From: JAVBOW01 sp031550615
GTDB taxonomy: Bacteria > Bacteroidota > Bacteroidia > Bacteroidales > Rikenellaceae
Assembly: GCA_031550615.1 (NCBI GenBank)
Contig: JAVBOL010000029.1
Coordinates: 1 to 55,406 of the forward strand
Length of the DNA: 55,406 bases
Direction of reading: 5' to 3'
Part shown: positions 42,712-52,030 of the stretch, in pieces
Position numbering within the stretch: the stretch's first letter is position 1
Layout of the letters: the number at the start of each line of letters is the position of its first letter
Position numbers and translations under genes: made by a program
The notes under the pieces: model-generated
What the model was told of the DNA's origin: nothing
Database searches by the model: none
The model's input: only the letters and a program-made list of their open reading frames with translations

Positions 42712-44670
42712 ATGGCGCTCGAATTATATAAATATTTTATCCGCACGTCGCTTGCAGCGTTCATCCTTTTGGCCATGCTGCGTTGCGCCTCGGTGGGCTA
42801 TCCGACCGGGGGGCCCAAGGACACCCTGCCCCCGCGCATCGTCGTGATGACCCCGCAATACGGCACGACCAACTTCACGGACAAGCGCATCTACATCGAA
42901 TTCGACGAATATATAACCATCAAGGACCAGCAGAAAGAGTACTACACCTCGCCCTACATGGAGCGTCAGCCGGTGATCTCGCAGCGTGGCCGCGGCATAC
43001 AGATCGACTTCAAGGACACGCTGTTAGAGAACCAGACCTACTCGCTCAACTTTTGCAGCGCCATACGCGACAACAACGAGGGAAATCCCTTGAACGACTT
43101 CCGTTTCGTCTTTTCGACCGGGCCGACCATAGACTCGATGCTCATGTCGGGCTACACGGTCGACGCCCACACGGGCGACAGCCTCGGCAAGAGCTATATA
43201 CTGTTCTACCCCGCCACGGCGGATACGACCACCTACGACTCGCTGCCTTTCCGCGCCCCGGCGGCCATCGCCCGCGCCCAGGCCAACGGCATCTTCCTGG
43301 CTGAAAACCTCAAGCCGATAGACTACCGCGTCTATGCGCTGGACGACCGCAACACCAACCGCAAATATGAACCGGGGGCGGACCGCATAGCCTTCCTGGA
43401 CACGGTATACAACCCCGCAACGATGCCCGGCTTCGCGATCCGCTGGGACACCACGCGCCTTTACAACGTGCCCGACCCGCAGCTTTACCTGCGCCTTTTC
43501 ATGGACGAGGCCTTCCGCCGCCAGAACCTCACGACCACAAAGCGCCCCACGCAACACCGCATAGACTTTCAATTCGGAGCGAAATACCCCATCGTGGAGA
43601 GTCTGCGACTGGACGGGATAGATTCCACGAAGATAATTACCCAATACCTCAAGCCCACACGCGATTCGCTGCACCTGTGGCTCAACGTGCCCTCCGCGGA
43701 GCTGCCCGACACGATCAAGGGAGAGATAATCTATATGCGCCACGATTCGCTCAATAAACTGGAGCGTTACACCCAACAGCTGGCGCTCGGCTGGAAATCC
43801 TTCGAGAAGAAAAAGGATAAGAACGATACCCTGCCCCCGCCCAACCCGTTCAAATATAAGGTCGAGGCCACGGCCAACCTCAATCCGTTCAATAACATAC
43901 CGTTCTTTTTCGAGCAGCCCATAGTGAAGATCGACAGCGCGGCGGTGACCCTTACGCGCATCGGGGAAGAGGATAAGCAATACCGCGCCAGGGTGCGTTT
44001 CGTGCAGGACACGACCGATATGCTGCGCTGGACCCTCTTCTCGCAGTGGGTGGCGGACTCCAAATACGAACTGCTGATCCCGGCAGGGGTCTTCACCGAC
44101 GTGGCCGGTTACCAAAACGACACCATGAAGGCCTCATTCACCGTGATGGCGGCTGAGAAATACGCCACTATCGAGCTCGACGTGGCGGGCAAGACCCCCG
44201 AAAGCACATACGTGCTGCATCTCGTCGACCAGAGTAACCGAGTGGTGCGCGAACTCAGGCAGGTCCGCACGGGACACTACACGCTCGCCTATATCGAAAC
44301 GGGCACTTTCAAGATCCGCATCCTCGAGGACCTGAATGGCAACGGCAAGTGGGATACTGGCAACCTGATCTCCCGCATCCAGCCCGAGCGCACCGAGATC
44401 TTCGCCAACGAGAAGGGGGAAGCGGAATTCACGACCAAAGAGAACTGGACGCTCGATTTTAGCCTCGACATGAAACGCATCTTCGCCCCCGTGACCATGG
44501 ACGCGATGATACGCCGTCTTCGCGAGGCCGAGATAGCCCGCATACAGAAGCAACTCAAGGAGCGGGCAGGAAACAAACCCGAATACCGCGACCAGAGCCA
44601 GAACCAGCGAGGATCGGGTAGCGTGACGGGCGGCGGCGGAATACCCATGCCAACAGGATTCTCACGATGA
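42712..44670 (+). CDS. Lipoprotein with SbsA-type Ig-like domain
   Basis: A 652-residue exported protein with a lipoprotein-type signal (FILLAMLRCAS) and an N-terminal SbsA-like Ig domain (about 30-130, GGPKDTLPPRIVVMTPQYG to RFVFSTG). The rest is beta-rich with a linker around 375-395 (KKKDKNDTLPPPNPF) and a segment FKIRILEDLNGNGKWDTGNL resembling a calcium-binding turn. Bacteroidota commonly carry such a protein, of unknown role, near translation and envelope genes. The ATG at 42712 is used rather than the in-frame TTG at 42703. Confidence 0.8.
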   Translation: MALELYKYFIRTSLAAFILLAMLRCASVGYPTGGPKDTLPPRIVVMTPQYGTTNFTDKRIYIEFDEYITIKDQQKEYYTSPYMERQPVISQRGRGIQIDFKDTLLENQTYSLNFCSAIRDNNEGNPLNDFRFVFSTGPTIDSMLMSGYTVDAHTGDSLGKSYILFYPATADTTTYDSLPFRAPAAIARAQANGIFLAENLKPIDYRVYALDDRNTNRKYEPGADRIAFLDTVYNPATMPGFAIRWDTTRLYNVPDPQLYLRLFMDEAFRRQNLTTTKRPTQHRIDFQFGAKYPIVESLRLDGIDSTKIITQYLKPTRDSLHLWLNVPSAELPDTIKGEIIYMRHDSLNKLERYTQQLALGWKSFEKKKDKNDTLPPPNPFKYKVEATANLNPFNNIPFFFEQPIVKIDSAAVTLTRIGEEDKQYRARVRFVQDTTDMLRWTLFSQWVADSKYELLIPAGVFTDVAGYQNDTMKASFTVMAAEKYATIELDVAGKTPESTYVLHLVDQSNRVVRELRQVRTGHYTLAYIETGTFKIRILEDLNGNGKWDTGNLISRIQPERTEIFANEKGEAEFTTKENWTLDFSLDMKRIFAPVTMDAMIRRLREAEIARIQKQLKERAGNKPEYRDQSQNQRGSGSVTGGGGIPMPTGFSR

Positions 44671-45554
44671 AAAGGCTCATATACATAACCCTGCTTTTCG
44701 CCCTGGCAGCCTTCACCGGCGTCCGGGCGCAGCACTACGTGGGCGTCAGGGGCGGTTACGGCAACGGCACGGTGCGGTTTTTCCCCCCTGCCGAAACGGG
44801 CAGCCTGGGGGGGCTCTACAACTTCGGGGTCAGCTATAAGTACTACACGAAGGAAAAATACCTGGGAGGCATAGAACTCGACCTGCAATATATCCAGAAG
44901 GGATACACCCAGCCCATGCCCACGAAGCCCGACACGGTCTACCGCCACGGGGTCAACGCCCTGGAGCTGCCCTTTTTCTGGCAGCCCCACCTCTACGTGC
45001 TCGACCGCCGCATGCGTGTGTTCCTGAACGCGGGCGTCGTCTTTTCGTATAACATCGACGCGTGGGACGAAACCGTTTCCAAACGTGACGGGGTCATCGA
45101 ACCCCGCGCCGACTACCCTATGGAGCTTGTGCGCGACAACCGCTGGAGTTACGGCCTTTGCGGGGGATTCGGGATAAACTATATCACCGGTCGCACCGAA
45201 TTCCTGGCAGAGGCGCGCTATAATTTCGGCTACGGCGACCTGTATAAAAACCATAATAAATACCCCGGCAACCCGCTGCGCTCACCCATAGACAACATCT
45301 ACGTCAGCGTGGGGGTCTACTTCCGCCTGGGGCAGGGAGGCATCCTCTCCGAGCCGACCAAAAAGGCCGCTGCGAGGATCTCCCAACGCGAAGCCGACAG
45401 GGATGCCCGCCGCGCGGCAAAGCAGCCCGCGCCCGAAACGGTGGCCCCAGCGACGGAGCCCGAACAGGAATCACAACCAACGACAAACACCATCCAAAAT
45501 GGAAACAACACGCCAGCTCAAGGTAGCCAGACAGATACAGAAGGACGTAAGTGA
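44667..45554 (+). CDS. Outer membrane beta-barrel (porin-like/PorT-type) protein
   Basis: A 295-residue exported protein: signal peptide ending FTGVRAQ, then an eight-strand-type barrel (about 22-220) with alternating aromatic strands (YVGVRGGYGNGTVRFF, NIYVSVGVYFRLG). The C-terminal 70 residues are a polar, low-complexity tail rich in Ala, Pro, Gln and Thr. This tail overlaps rbfA by 56 bp, so its sequence is partly dictated by a second gene. Function is unknown. Confidence 0.82.
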   Translation: MKRLIYITLLFALAAFTGVRAQHYVGVRGGYGNGTVRFFPPAETGSLGGLYNFGVSYKYYTKEKYLGGIELDLQYIQKGYTQPMPTKPDTVYRHGVNALELPFFWQPHLYVLDRRMRVFLNAGVVFSYNIDAWDETVSKRDGVIEPRADYPMELVRDNRWSYGLCGGFGINYITGRTEFLAEARYNFGYGDLYKNHNKYPGNPLRSPIDNIYVSVGVYFRLGQGGILSEPTKKAAARISQREADRDARRAAKQPAPETVAPATEPEQESQPTTNTIQNGNNTPAQGSQTDTEGRK

Positions 45555-45834
45555 GATATTCCTGCGCGAGGCCGCCGGCCTTTTCCCCGGGACGATGGTT
45601 TCCGTGACTATCGTTAGGGTAAGTCCCGATTTGAGTTTCGCAAAGATATTCCTGAGCGTCTTCCCCTTTGAGAAGCGCGGCGAGGTCATGGCCACTATCG
45701 AGGCCAACCTGCGCGTTATACGCCACACCCTGGGGCAGAAACTCAAGCACCAGCTCAAGAGCGTGCCCGAGATAGCCTTCCATATCGACGACTCGCTGGA
45801 ATATATCCAGAATATCGACAACCTGCTGCAATAA
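45499..45834 (+). CDS. rbfA: 30S ribosome-binding factor
   Basis: A 111-residue KH-fold protein that binds the 30S subunit and 16S rRNA helix 1 during maturation. The core TTRQLKVARQIQKDVSEIFLREA and IVRVSPDLSFAKIFLSVFP is typical. The ATG at 45499 gives the family's N-terminus; the open frame continues upstream inside the porin-like gene, with which it overlaps by 56 bp. Confidence 0.9.
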   Translation: METTRQLKVARQIQKDVSEIFLREAAGLFPGTMVSVTIVRVSPDLSFAKIFLSVFPFEKRGEVMATIEANLRVIRHTLGQKLKHQLKSVPEIAFHIDDSLEYIQNIDNLLQ

Positions 45835-45858
45835 CCGCTGCGGCGCCGCCCGACCCCG

Positions 45859-47073
45859 ATGCTCAGTTCGCTATTCGCACGCCGCTACCTGTTCTCGCGC
45901 AAGTCGCACTCGGTGATCAACGTGATCTCGGGAGTGAGCGCCCTCGCGGTGTCGGTGCCCGTTGCGGCGATGGTGATCCTGCTGTCGGTCTTCAACGGCC
46001 TGGAGGGTATGGTGCGGCAGATGTACACCGAATTCGACCCCGACGTGATGGTCAGCCCCTCTCACGGGAAGACCTTCGCGGCGGACAGCGCGCTTTCCGC
46101 CCGCCTTCGGTCGGTGGACGGGGTCGCGGCCTTCAGCTACCTCATCGAGGAGAACGCCATGGTCGAATACCGGGGCGGACAATATATCGCCACCCTGCGC
46201 GGCGTGGACTCTCTGTACGGGAGCGTGGTACCGATGGAAAAGATGATGGTCGACGGCGATTTCTCCCTGCATTTCGGCGAGATAGAACAGGCCGTGGTGG
46301 GGCGCGGGATGGCCTACAGCCTGGGGATCGGCACGACGGGCTACGACTACCTTAATGTCTATGCTCCGCGGCGCGGCAGTTTTAATCCGATCTTACCCAT
46401 GGACGCCTACCGGACAGACCGGCTGCTCCCGGCGTCGATCTTCGCCCTGGACGCAGAAACCGACTCTAAATACCTGATCGCCCCGCTCGATTTCGCCCGC
46501 CGGCTTTTCGACTACCCCGGCCAGGCGACCGGCATAGCGGTCAGGCTCACCCCCGGGGCCGATCCCGACCGCTCGGCGGCAAAGATAGCGGCGGAGTTGG
46601 GCGACGATTTTCGCGCCCTGACGCGCTACCAGCAGAAGGCGTCCCTGTACCGCATCATGCAGTATGAAAAGTGGGGTATCTTCATGATCTGCGCGCTGGT
46701 GATGGTCATCGCCTCTTTTTCGCTCATAGGGTCGCTGGTGATGCTGATAATCGACAAACGCGGCGATGTGCGCACTCTCCTTACCCTGGGCGCGACGGTG
46801 CGCACCGTGCGGGCGATATTCACCCGCGAGGGTATGCTGCTCGCCTCGGCGGGCGCTGCGGCGGGATTGGCGGTGGGTGTGGGCTTTTGCCTTTTGCAGC
46901 AGCGATACGGGCTTATCACCATCCCCGCAGATACGTTTCTGACCGATACCTACCCGGTGATCCTGCGCCCGGGCGACCTTTTGGCCGTCGCCGCGGCCTT
47001 TATCGTCACCGCCGCCGTGATCGTGCGCTCGACGGTGGCGGGCATGATACCCAAAAGCATGATAAGACTATGA
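45859..47073 (+). CDS. LolC/LolE-type ABC transporter permease
   Basis: A 404-residue inner-membrane permease of the FtsX/MacB fold: one membrane helix near residues 20-45 (INVISGVSALAVSVPVAAMVILLSVFNGLEGMV), a large periplasmic domain (46-265) and three C-terminal helices. The family moves lipoproteins out of the inner membrane with LolD, which is not seen here. It overlaps the DUF4296 gene by 4 bp. Confidence 0.87.
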   Translation: MLSSLFARRYLFSRKSHSVINVISGVSALAVSVPVAAMVILLSVFNGLEGMVRQMYTEFDPDVMVSPSHGKTFAADSALSARLRSVDGVAAFSYLIEENAMVEYRGGQYIATLRGVDSLYGSVVPMEKMMVDGDFSLHFGEIEQAVVGRGMAYSLGIGTTGYDYLNVYAPRRGSFNPILPMDAYRTDRLLPASIFALDAETDSKYLIAPLDFARRLFDYPGQATGIAVRLTPGADPDRSAAKIAAELGDDFRALTRYQQKASLYRIMQYEKWGIFMICALVMVIASFSLIGSLVMLIIDKRGDVRTLLTLGATVRTVRAIFTREGMLLASAGAAAGLAVGVGFCLLQQRYGLITIPADTFLTDTYPVILRPGDLLAVAAAFIVTAAVIVRSTVAGMIPKSMIRL

Positions 47074-47933
47074 AACGCATAATGCTGTTCGCCCTGGTGG
47101 CGCTGTTGGGGGCTTGCGCAAAGCCCAAGACGATACCCGACGAGAAGTTGGAAAAGATCTTCCGCGACATTTTCCTTGTCAACTCATACTGCAATTCGCG
47201 CTCGATCAACACCGACTCGCTGAGCATCTACGAGCCCATCCTGCACGAGCACGGATACCGTCCGCGCGATCTGGTATACACCCTTGAGCACTACTCGCGG
47301 CGCAAGAGTTCGCGCCTCTCCGACATCCTCGACCGCTCGATCCAACTCCTGGACAAGCAGTATGACGTCTATGCCGCGCGCGTGGGCGTCCTCGACACGA
47401 TAGATATGATCGCCCGCGAACGTTTCCGTGAAACCTGCCTGAAGGACACCTCGCTCAACATAACCCGGCTTCGCGACACCTCGGCGCTGCGCATGAAGTT
47501 CGCGGCCCGCGAGGGGCAATTCCGCGTCCGTTTCTCGTACAAGCTCGACACATCCGACCACAATTCGCTGCGCACCACGATCAATATCCTGGACAGCGCG
47601 CGCAACAAAGTCGCCTCGCGCACCCTCTGGATGCGCCAGGGCGAGCGGGAGAAGATCGACGAACGCCTCGAATCGCCCGCCTCAGCCCGCACGTTCGAAC
47701 TGGTGATCGGCAACTACCCACAGAATGCCCAGACGCCCTCCCTGCGCATCGACACCTTCAGCGTGGTCCGTTATCTTCCCCTGAAACAGGCCCTCGACTC
47801 GCTGGACCGGCATCTTATCGACTACAAACTGCTTATCGATGGAAAGGAATACTCCAGGCTCGGCGCGCCGGATAGCCTCACACTACGCATTCACCCCCCA
47901 GGGGTTCGTCAGGGGCGCGATAGTATCCCTTAA
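47070..47933 (+). CDS. DUF4296 lipoprotein
   Basis: A 287-residue lipoprotein (signal MKRIMLFALVALLGAC). Residues about 22-110 (IPDEKLEKIFRDIFLVNSYCNSRSI to YSRRKSSRLSDILDR) match the DUF4296 domain of Bacteroidota; the C-terminal half is unassigned. The start at 47070 is set by the signal peptide and the ATGA overlap with the permease; the open frame upstream is a shadow. Its last 95 bp overlap the amidohydrolase gene in another frame. Confidence 0.82.
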   Translation: MKRIMLFALVALLGACAKPKTIPDEKLEKIFRDIFLVNSYCNSRSINTDSLSIYEPILHEHGYRPRDLVYTLEHYSRRKSSRLSDILDRSIQLLDKQYDVYAARVGVLDTIDMIARERFRETCLKDTSLNITRLRDTSALRMKFAAREGQFRVRFSYKLDTSDHNSLRTTINILDSARNKVASRTLWMRQGEREKIDERLESPASARTFELVIGNYPQNAQTPSLRIDTFSVVRYLPLKQALDSLDRHLIDYKLLIDGKEYSRLGAPDSLTLRIHPPGVRQGRDSIP

Positions 47934-49002
47934 CGCCCAAGGGACCGTCACATCCGTCGAGGTGGGGGCCGACCTCGACCGCACGGCGGGAGTGGAGTTC
48001 CACGAGGGGATACTGATCCCCGGCATGGTCAACGCCCATTGCCATCTGGAGTTGTCGCACCTGCGGAGTAAGATCGCCCCAGGGGGAGGTTTCACGGGGT
48101 TTGCCCGCGCAATGGGCGCCCTGCCCCGCGACACGCCCGACCGTATGCAAGCCATTTCGGCCCAGGACGCCGCGATGTGGCACGAGGGGATCTCCGCTGT
48201 CGGCGATGTGTGCAACGGCGAGGCCTCTTTCGCCGCCAAGTCGCGCAGTGGGATCGACTATTTCAGTTTCCTCGAACTTTTCGGGCTCGGCACCCCATCG
48301 TCGGAGCATATCGAGCGCCTCGCCGCGACCGCACGCGCCGCAGGATTGCGATTCGGCGTAACGCCCCATTCCTCTTACTCGCTGCAGCGCGCCCTTTTCT
48401 CCCGCGCTGTGGAGCTGACCCCCGGGCAGCCCCTCTCGGTACACTTTATGGAGAGCCCCGAGGAGGCGGAACTCTTTGCCGGGAGGGGGGATATGCACGG
48501 ATGGTATCTGCAAAAGGGGCTGCGCTTCGACGCGGCGGATTACCTCTCTCCCGCCGGCAGGATCATCGCCCAGGTTCCCCCCGAACGCAAGATATTGTTG
48601 ATACACAACACTTTTGCCGGAGCACAGGAGATCGCCGCACTGGAAGGACATTTCGGCGACCGCGCCACATGGGTGCTCTGCCCGCGCTCTAACCGCCATA
48701 TCACCGGGGCTCTGCCCCCTGTGGGATCGCTGCGCCGCGCAGGGGTGCGCATAGCCCTGGGCACAGACTCGCTGGCCTCTAACGACTCGCTTTCGCTGCT
48801 CGAAGAGATGAAGGCGTTAGCAGGGGCAGCCCCACTTGCGGAGATGCTTCGCTGGGCGACCGCGAACGGCGCCCGGGCGTTGAATATGGAGCATCTGGGC
48901 TCGATAGAGGTCGGCAAAACACCCGGCCTTGCCGTGATCCGCGGGGTCGACTACGACACGATGTCCCTTACTGCGGCCTCGACCGTACGCCGTATAATCT
49001 AA
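47839..49002 (+). CDS. Amidohydrolase-family deaminase-like protein
   Basis: A 387-residue metal-dependent hydrolase of the ATZ/TRZ-like group. Metal ligands are visible in VNAHCHLELSHL (HxH), VTPHSSYSL and GTDSLASNDSLSL. Members deaminate purine-like or related compounds; the substrate is not clear. The start at 47839 gives a long 95-bp overlap with the DUF4296 gene, but no later start precedes the conserved RRIASHY segment, so the overlap seems real. The 3' end overlaps the convergent comF by 4 bp. Confidence 0.85.
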   Translation: MERNTPGSARRIASHYAFTPQGFVRGAIVSLNAQGTVTSVEVGADLDRTAGVEFHEGILIPGMVNAHCHLELSHLRSKIAPGGGFTGFARAMGALPRDTPDRMQAISAQDAAMWHEGISAVGDVCNGEASFAAKSRSGIDYFSFLELFGLGTPSSEHIERLAATARAAGLRFGVTPHSSYSLQRALFSRAVELTPGQPLSVHFMESPEEAELFAGRGDMHGWYLQKGLRFDAADYLSPAGRIIAQVPPERKILLIHNTFAGAQEIAALEGHFGDRATWVLCPRSNRHITGALPPVGSLRRAGVRIALGTDSLASNDSLSLLEEMKALAGAAPLAEMLRWATANGARALNMEHLGSIEVGKTPGLAVIRGVDYDTMSLTAASTVRRII

Positions 49003-49715
49003 GTTTTCTTATTTGTCCATCGCGCGGTGGCGGCCAGCGCGGCGATGCTCACCCGGGCGTCGGGGCATGCTTTGAGGATCGTGCCGGCGCATGCCAGCAC
49101 GGTCGCCCCTGTGGTGAGCACGTCGTCGACAAGCAGGACGTGCCGCCCCGCGAATGCCTCCGGGCGACGCACCGAAAATATCCCCTCGACGTTTTCCCAC
49201 CTCTCGGCGGCGGCCCTGGAGCGCGCCTGGTGCGGGTTGTTGGTGTGCCGGACCAGGCTGCGGGTGTCGATGGGCTTGCCCAACGCCATGCCGATGCCCC
49301 GGGCGAGGTATTCCGACTGGTTATATCCGCGCCCTATGCGGCGCAGGGGGTGCAGGGGCACGGGGCATACCGCATCGATGCCGCCGTAAAGTCCGCCCTG
49401 CTCCAGCAGCGACCCGTACCACCGCCCCATTTCGAGCGCGCCGCGCCATGCACCTCCATATTTGAACGAGTGCACCAGGTGGCGGAACCGTCCGGCGCCG
49501 GTGTAAAAGAGCATCGCACTCGCCCGCTCGACTGGCAGGTGGTCGCGCAGCCTTCCGGCCAAAGGGTTGCCGTCGGCGGAGTAGTATCCGGTAAGTGGTA
49601 TTTCGAGGTGGCAATCGGCGCATATCACGCTTGCGTAGCCGTGCATGAGCTGCCCGCATGCGGGGCACACGGGAGGAAAGAGTAGTTGCAGCAGGGCGTT
49701 ATCGCGGATCGACAT
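48999..49715 (-). CDS. ComF-family phosphoribosyltransferase-like protein
   Basis: A 238-residue cytoplasmic protein related to competence factor ComFC: an N-terminal zinc finger (CPACGQLMHGYASVICADC, about 18-36) and a PRTase fold with the PRPP loop VLLVDDVLTTGATV near residue 195. ComF-like proteins help handle single-stranded DNA on uptake or repair; its coupling to priA (17-bp overlap) fits a DNA-metabolism role. Confidence 0.88.
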   Translation of the reverse strand: MSIRDNALLQLLFPPVCPACGQLMHGYASVICADCHLEIPLTGYYSADGNPLAGRLRDHLPVERASAMLFYTGAGRFRHLVHSFKYGGAWRGALEMGRWYGSLLEQGGLYGGIDAVCPVPLHPLRRIGRGYNQSEYLARGIGMALGKPIDTRSLVRHTNNPHQARSRAAAERWENVEGIFSVRRPEAFAGRHVLLVDDVLTTGATVLACAGTILKACPDARVSIAALAATARWTNKKT

Positions 49716-51945
49716 CTACCGTTACGGTTACTTTTTTATGTTCGCGGTCGCTCCTCAGGCTGTCTAACGCCCCGGCAAGCAGCGCCTTCGCCTCGGAAAA
49801 AGATCTCTCGCGCTCTACCTTGAGCAGCAGGGTGCGGATGTGCTCACGCTGCACCCTGTCCACCGCCGGCGCCTCGGGGCCCAGCACCCGCCGTCCGAAA
49901 ATGGGGCGTAACAGGGCAGCCAGCGCGTTTGCTGCCGATTCCGTAAGCGCAGGGTCGCGGTGCTTGAGGGTAATGGCTATCAACCGGCAGAAGGGGGGAT
50001 AGAAAAAAGCGTGCCGCTCGGCGAGTTGCATGGCGGCCATAGCCCCGTAATCGAGCGCCGCGACCTGCCGCAGCACGGGGTGAGAAGGCTGCGTGCTCTG
50101 TATGACCACCTGCCCCCGCTGTCCGCGCCGTCCCGCACGCCCCGCGGCCTGTACGAGGGTCTGGAATGCGTGTTCGCTTGCCCGGAAGTCGGGGTAATTC
50201 AGCAGGTTGTCGGCGTTGACCACCCCCACGAAGCGCACCCCGCCGAAGTCGAAGCCTTTGGTGACCATCTGCGTGCCGACCAGTATGTCGGTCTGCCCGG
50301 CGGCGAAACGCGATATGATGCGCCCGGCAGCCGCTGTCGACGAGGCGGTGTCGCTGTCGAGCCGCCCGATGCGCGCGTCGGGGAATATCTTGCCCAATTC
50401 GTCCTCCACCTTTTCCGTGCCGTAACCCTTGGGGATCATCTCGCCGTTGCCGCACGAGGGGCAGATGCGCTGCGGGGCGGTGCTGTAGCCGCAGTAATGG
50501 CAGCGCAGACGGTTCTCTGCGCGGTGCAGCGTCAACGTTACATTGCAGTCGGGGCAATGGGCGACCCAGCCGCACGCGCCGCACTCGACCCAGGGCGAAA
50601 AGCCGCGCCGGTTCTGGAACACTATGGCCTGTCCGCCGTCCCCTATCGCCCGGGAGATGCCCTCTATTGTCTGGAAGTTGAAATGCGAGGTGCGTTCGCC
50701 GCGTTTTGCCGCGCGCAGCGTGTCCGAGATGGTGATCTCGGGAGGATCTACCTGTCCGTAGCGCTCGGAGAGCGTGACGAGCCCGTATTTGCCCGATGCG
50801 GCATTTTGCCAGCTTTCGAGCGAGGGCGTCGCGCTGCCCAGCACCGTGCCCGCGCCGTGCATCGCCGCCAGTACGAGGGCGCAGTCGCGCGCGTGGAATC
50901 GCGGTGCAGGAGAGTCCTGCTTGAAGCTGCGGTCGTGCTCTTCGTCGACCACCACCAGCCCCAGGTTCGCCACGGGCAGGAACACGGCCCCCCGCGTGCC
51001 AACCACCAGGCGCGGCACCCCGGGCTCACGGGAGAGCGCCATAAACGCTTCGGCGCGACGCCGGGGCGTGAGGCGCGAGTGGCATGCGACCATCTGCGGC
51101 CCGAAAACTTCGCCAAGCCGGTCGATAAGTTGCAGCGAGAGCGGTATCTCGGGCAGCAGGTAGAGCACGCTGCGTCCGGCGTCCAGCTCACGCGCCGCCA
51201 TGCGTATGAATATCTCGGTCTTGCCGCTTCCCGAAGCGCCGTGCAGCAACACCGCCTGGCGTGAGGCTGCCTGTTGCACTATTTGGTCCAGGGCCACGGA
51301 TTGCGCCCCAGTGAGCGTGGGCAGGGGCGATAGCTCCCCGCAGAAACTCTCCCCTGCGGGCTCTTCCAGGATCGTAATAAGCCCCTTTTGCTCTAATTTG
51401 CGCAGCGTGGCGCTGTCCGCGGCGATCCTCGCCCGGGGCAGCCGCCCGCCGAAAAGCGCCCCTTCCAGCCCCTCGCACAGCGACAGCATCGCAGCATATT
51501 GGCGCGGGGCTTTTTTGGACATTTTCTCAAGCAGTTCATCTAACTGCCCATGCGTGGCGATATCGGGATGCAGCTCCACCGTGACCACGGTCGCGGCGCG
51601 GTATTGATCCCGTGCGAACTCCTCGGCGCTCATCCCCTCGGGACGCAGCGCGGCGGGCAGCGCGGCAGCCATGACCTCGCCCACGGTGCACATGTAGTAC
51701 GAGGCCACCCATTGCCAGAACTTCAGGTGCACGCCTCCCAGCAGCGGCGCTTCATGCAGGATCCTCTCCACGCGCCTGGTCCGGAACCCGGGGGTCTGGT
51801 CATGCACCCTTAGCACGATGCCCTGGCATATTTTACGCGCCCCCAGCCCCACCGCGACGGCCATACCGGGGCTCAGGGCGAGATCCCCGGCGTCATAGGT
51901 CATGGGCGCGACGGCGAAAGGCAATATTATCTCTGCGAAAGGCAT
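49699..51945 (-). CDS. priA: Primosomal protein N' (replication restart helicase)
   Basis: A 748-residue superfamily 2 helicase that restarts stalled forks. It has the N-terminal DNA-binding domain (about 1-190), Walker A GASGSGKTE, DEEHD, the GSATPS motif and the zinc-binding insert with eight cysteines (CGACGWVAHCPDC and CHYCGYSTAPQRICPSC). The ATG at 51945 (MPFAEIILPFAV) is the family N-terminus; the longer frame upstream runs across its promoter. The leader would be only a few nucleotides. Confidence 0.94.
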   Translation of the reverse strand: MPFAEIILPFAVAPMTYDAGDLALSPGMAVAVGLGARKICQGIVLRVHDQTPGFRTRRVERILHEAPLLGGVHLKFWQWVASYYMCTVGEVMAAALPAALRPEGMSAEEFARDQYRAATVVTVELHPDIATHGQLDELLEKMSKKAPRQYAAMLSLCEGLEGALFGGRLPRARIAADSATLRKLEQKGLITILEEPAGESFCGELSPLPTLTGAQSVALDQIVQQAASRQAVLLHGASGSGKTEIFIRMAARELDAGRSVLYLLPEIPLSLQLIDRLGEVFGPQMVACHSRLTPRRRAEAFMALSREPGVPRLVVGTRGAVFLPVANLGLVVVDEEHDRSFKQDSPAPRFHARDCALVLAAMHGAGTVLGSATPSLESWQNAASGKYGLVTLSERYGQVDPPEITISDTLRAAKRGERTSHFNFQTIEGISRAIGDGGQAIVFQNRRGFSPWVECGACGWVAHCPDCNVTLTLHRAENRLRCHYCGYSTAPQRICPSCGNGEMIPKGYGTEKVEDELGKIFPDARIGRLDSDTASSTAAAGRIISRFAAGQTDILVGTQMVTKGFDFGGVRFVGVVNADNLLNYPDFRASEHAFQTLVQAAGRAGRRGQRGQVVIQSTQPSHPVLRQVAALDYGAMAAMQLAERHAFFYPPFCRLIAITLKHRDPALTESAANALAALLRPIFGRRVLGPEAPAVDRVQREHIRTLLLKVERERSFSEAKALLAGALDSLRSDREHKKVTVTVDVDPR

Positions 51946-51952
51946 AGGAGTA

Positions 51953-51960
51953 CAAAGGTA
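51953..51960 (-). promoter_or_regulatory. priA -7 box
   Basis: On the minus strand TACCTTTG matches TAnnTTTG and ends 7 bp before the priA ATG. Confidence 0.6.
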
Positions 51961-52001
51961 AAAAAACGTATATCCAACGGGCCAATATGCCGGAAAAAAT
52001 G

Positions 52002-52009
52002 TAAATTTG
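52002..52009 (+). promoter_or_regulatory. yitT-like gene -7 box
   Basis: TAAATTTG matches TAnnTTTG, 21 bp before the ATG at 52031. This also shows that an in-frame TTG at 52007 is unlikely as the start. Confidence 0.55.
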
Positions 52010-52030
52010 CGCAAAATTCTACCCCAGATA

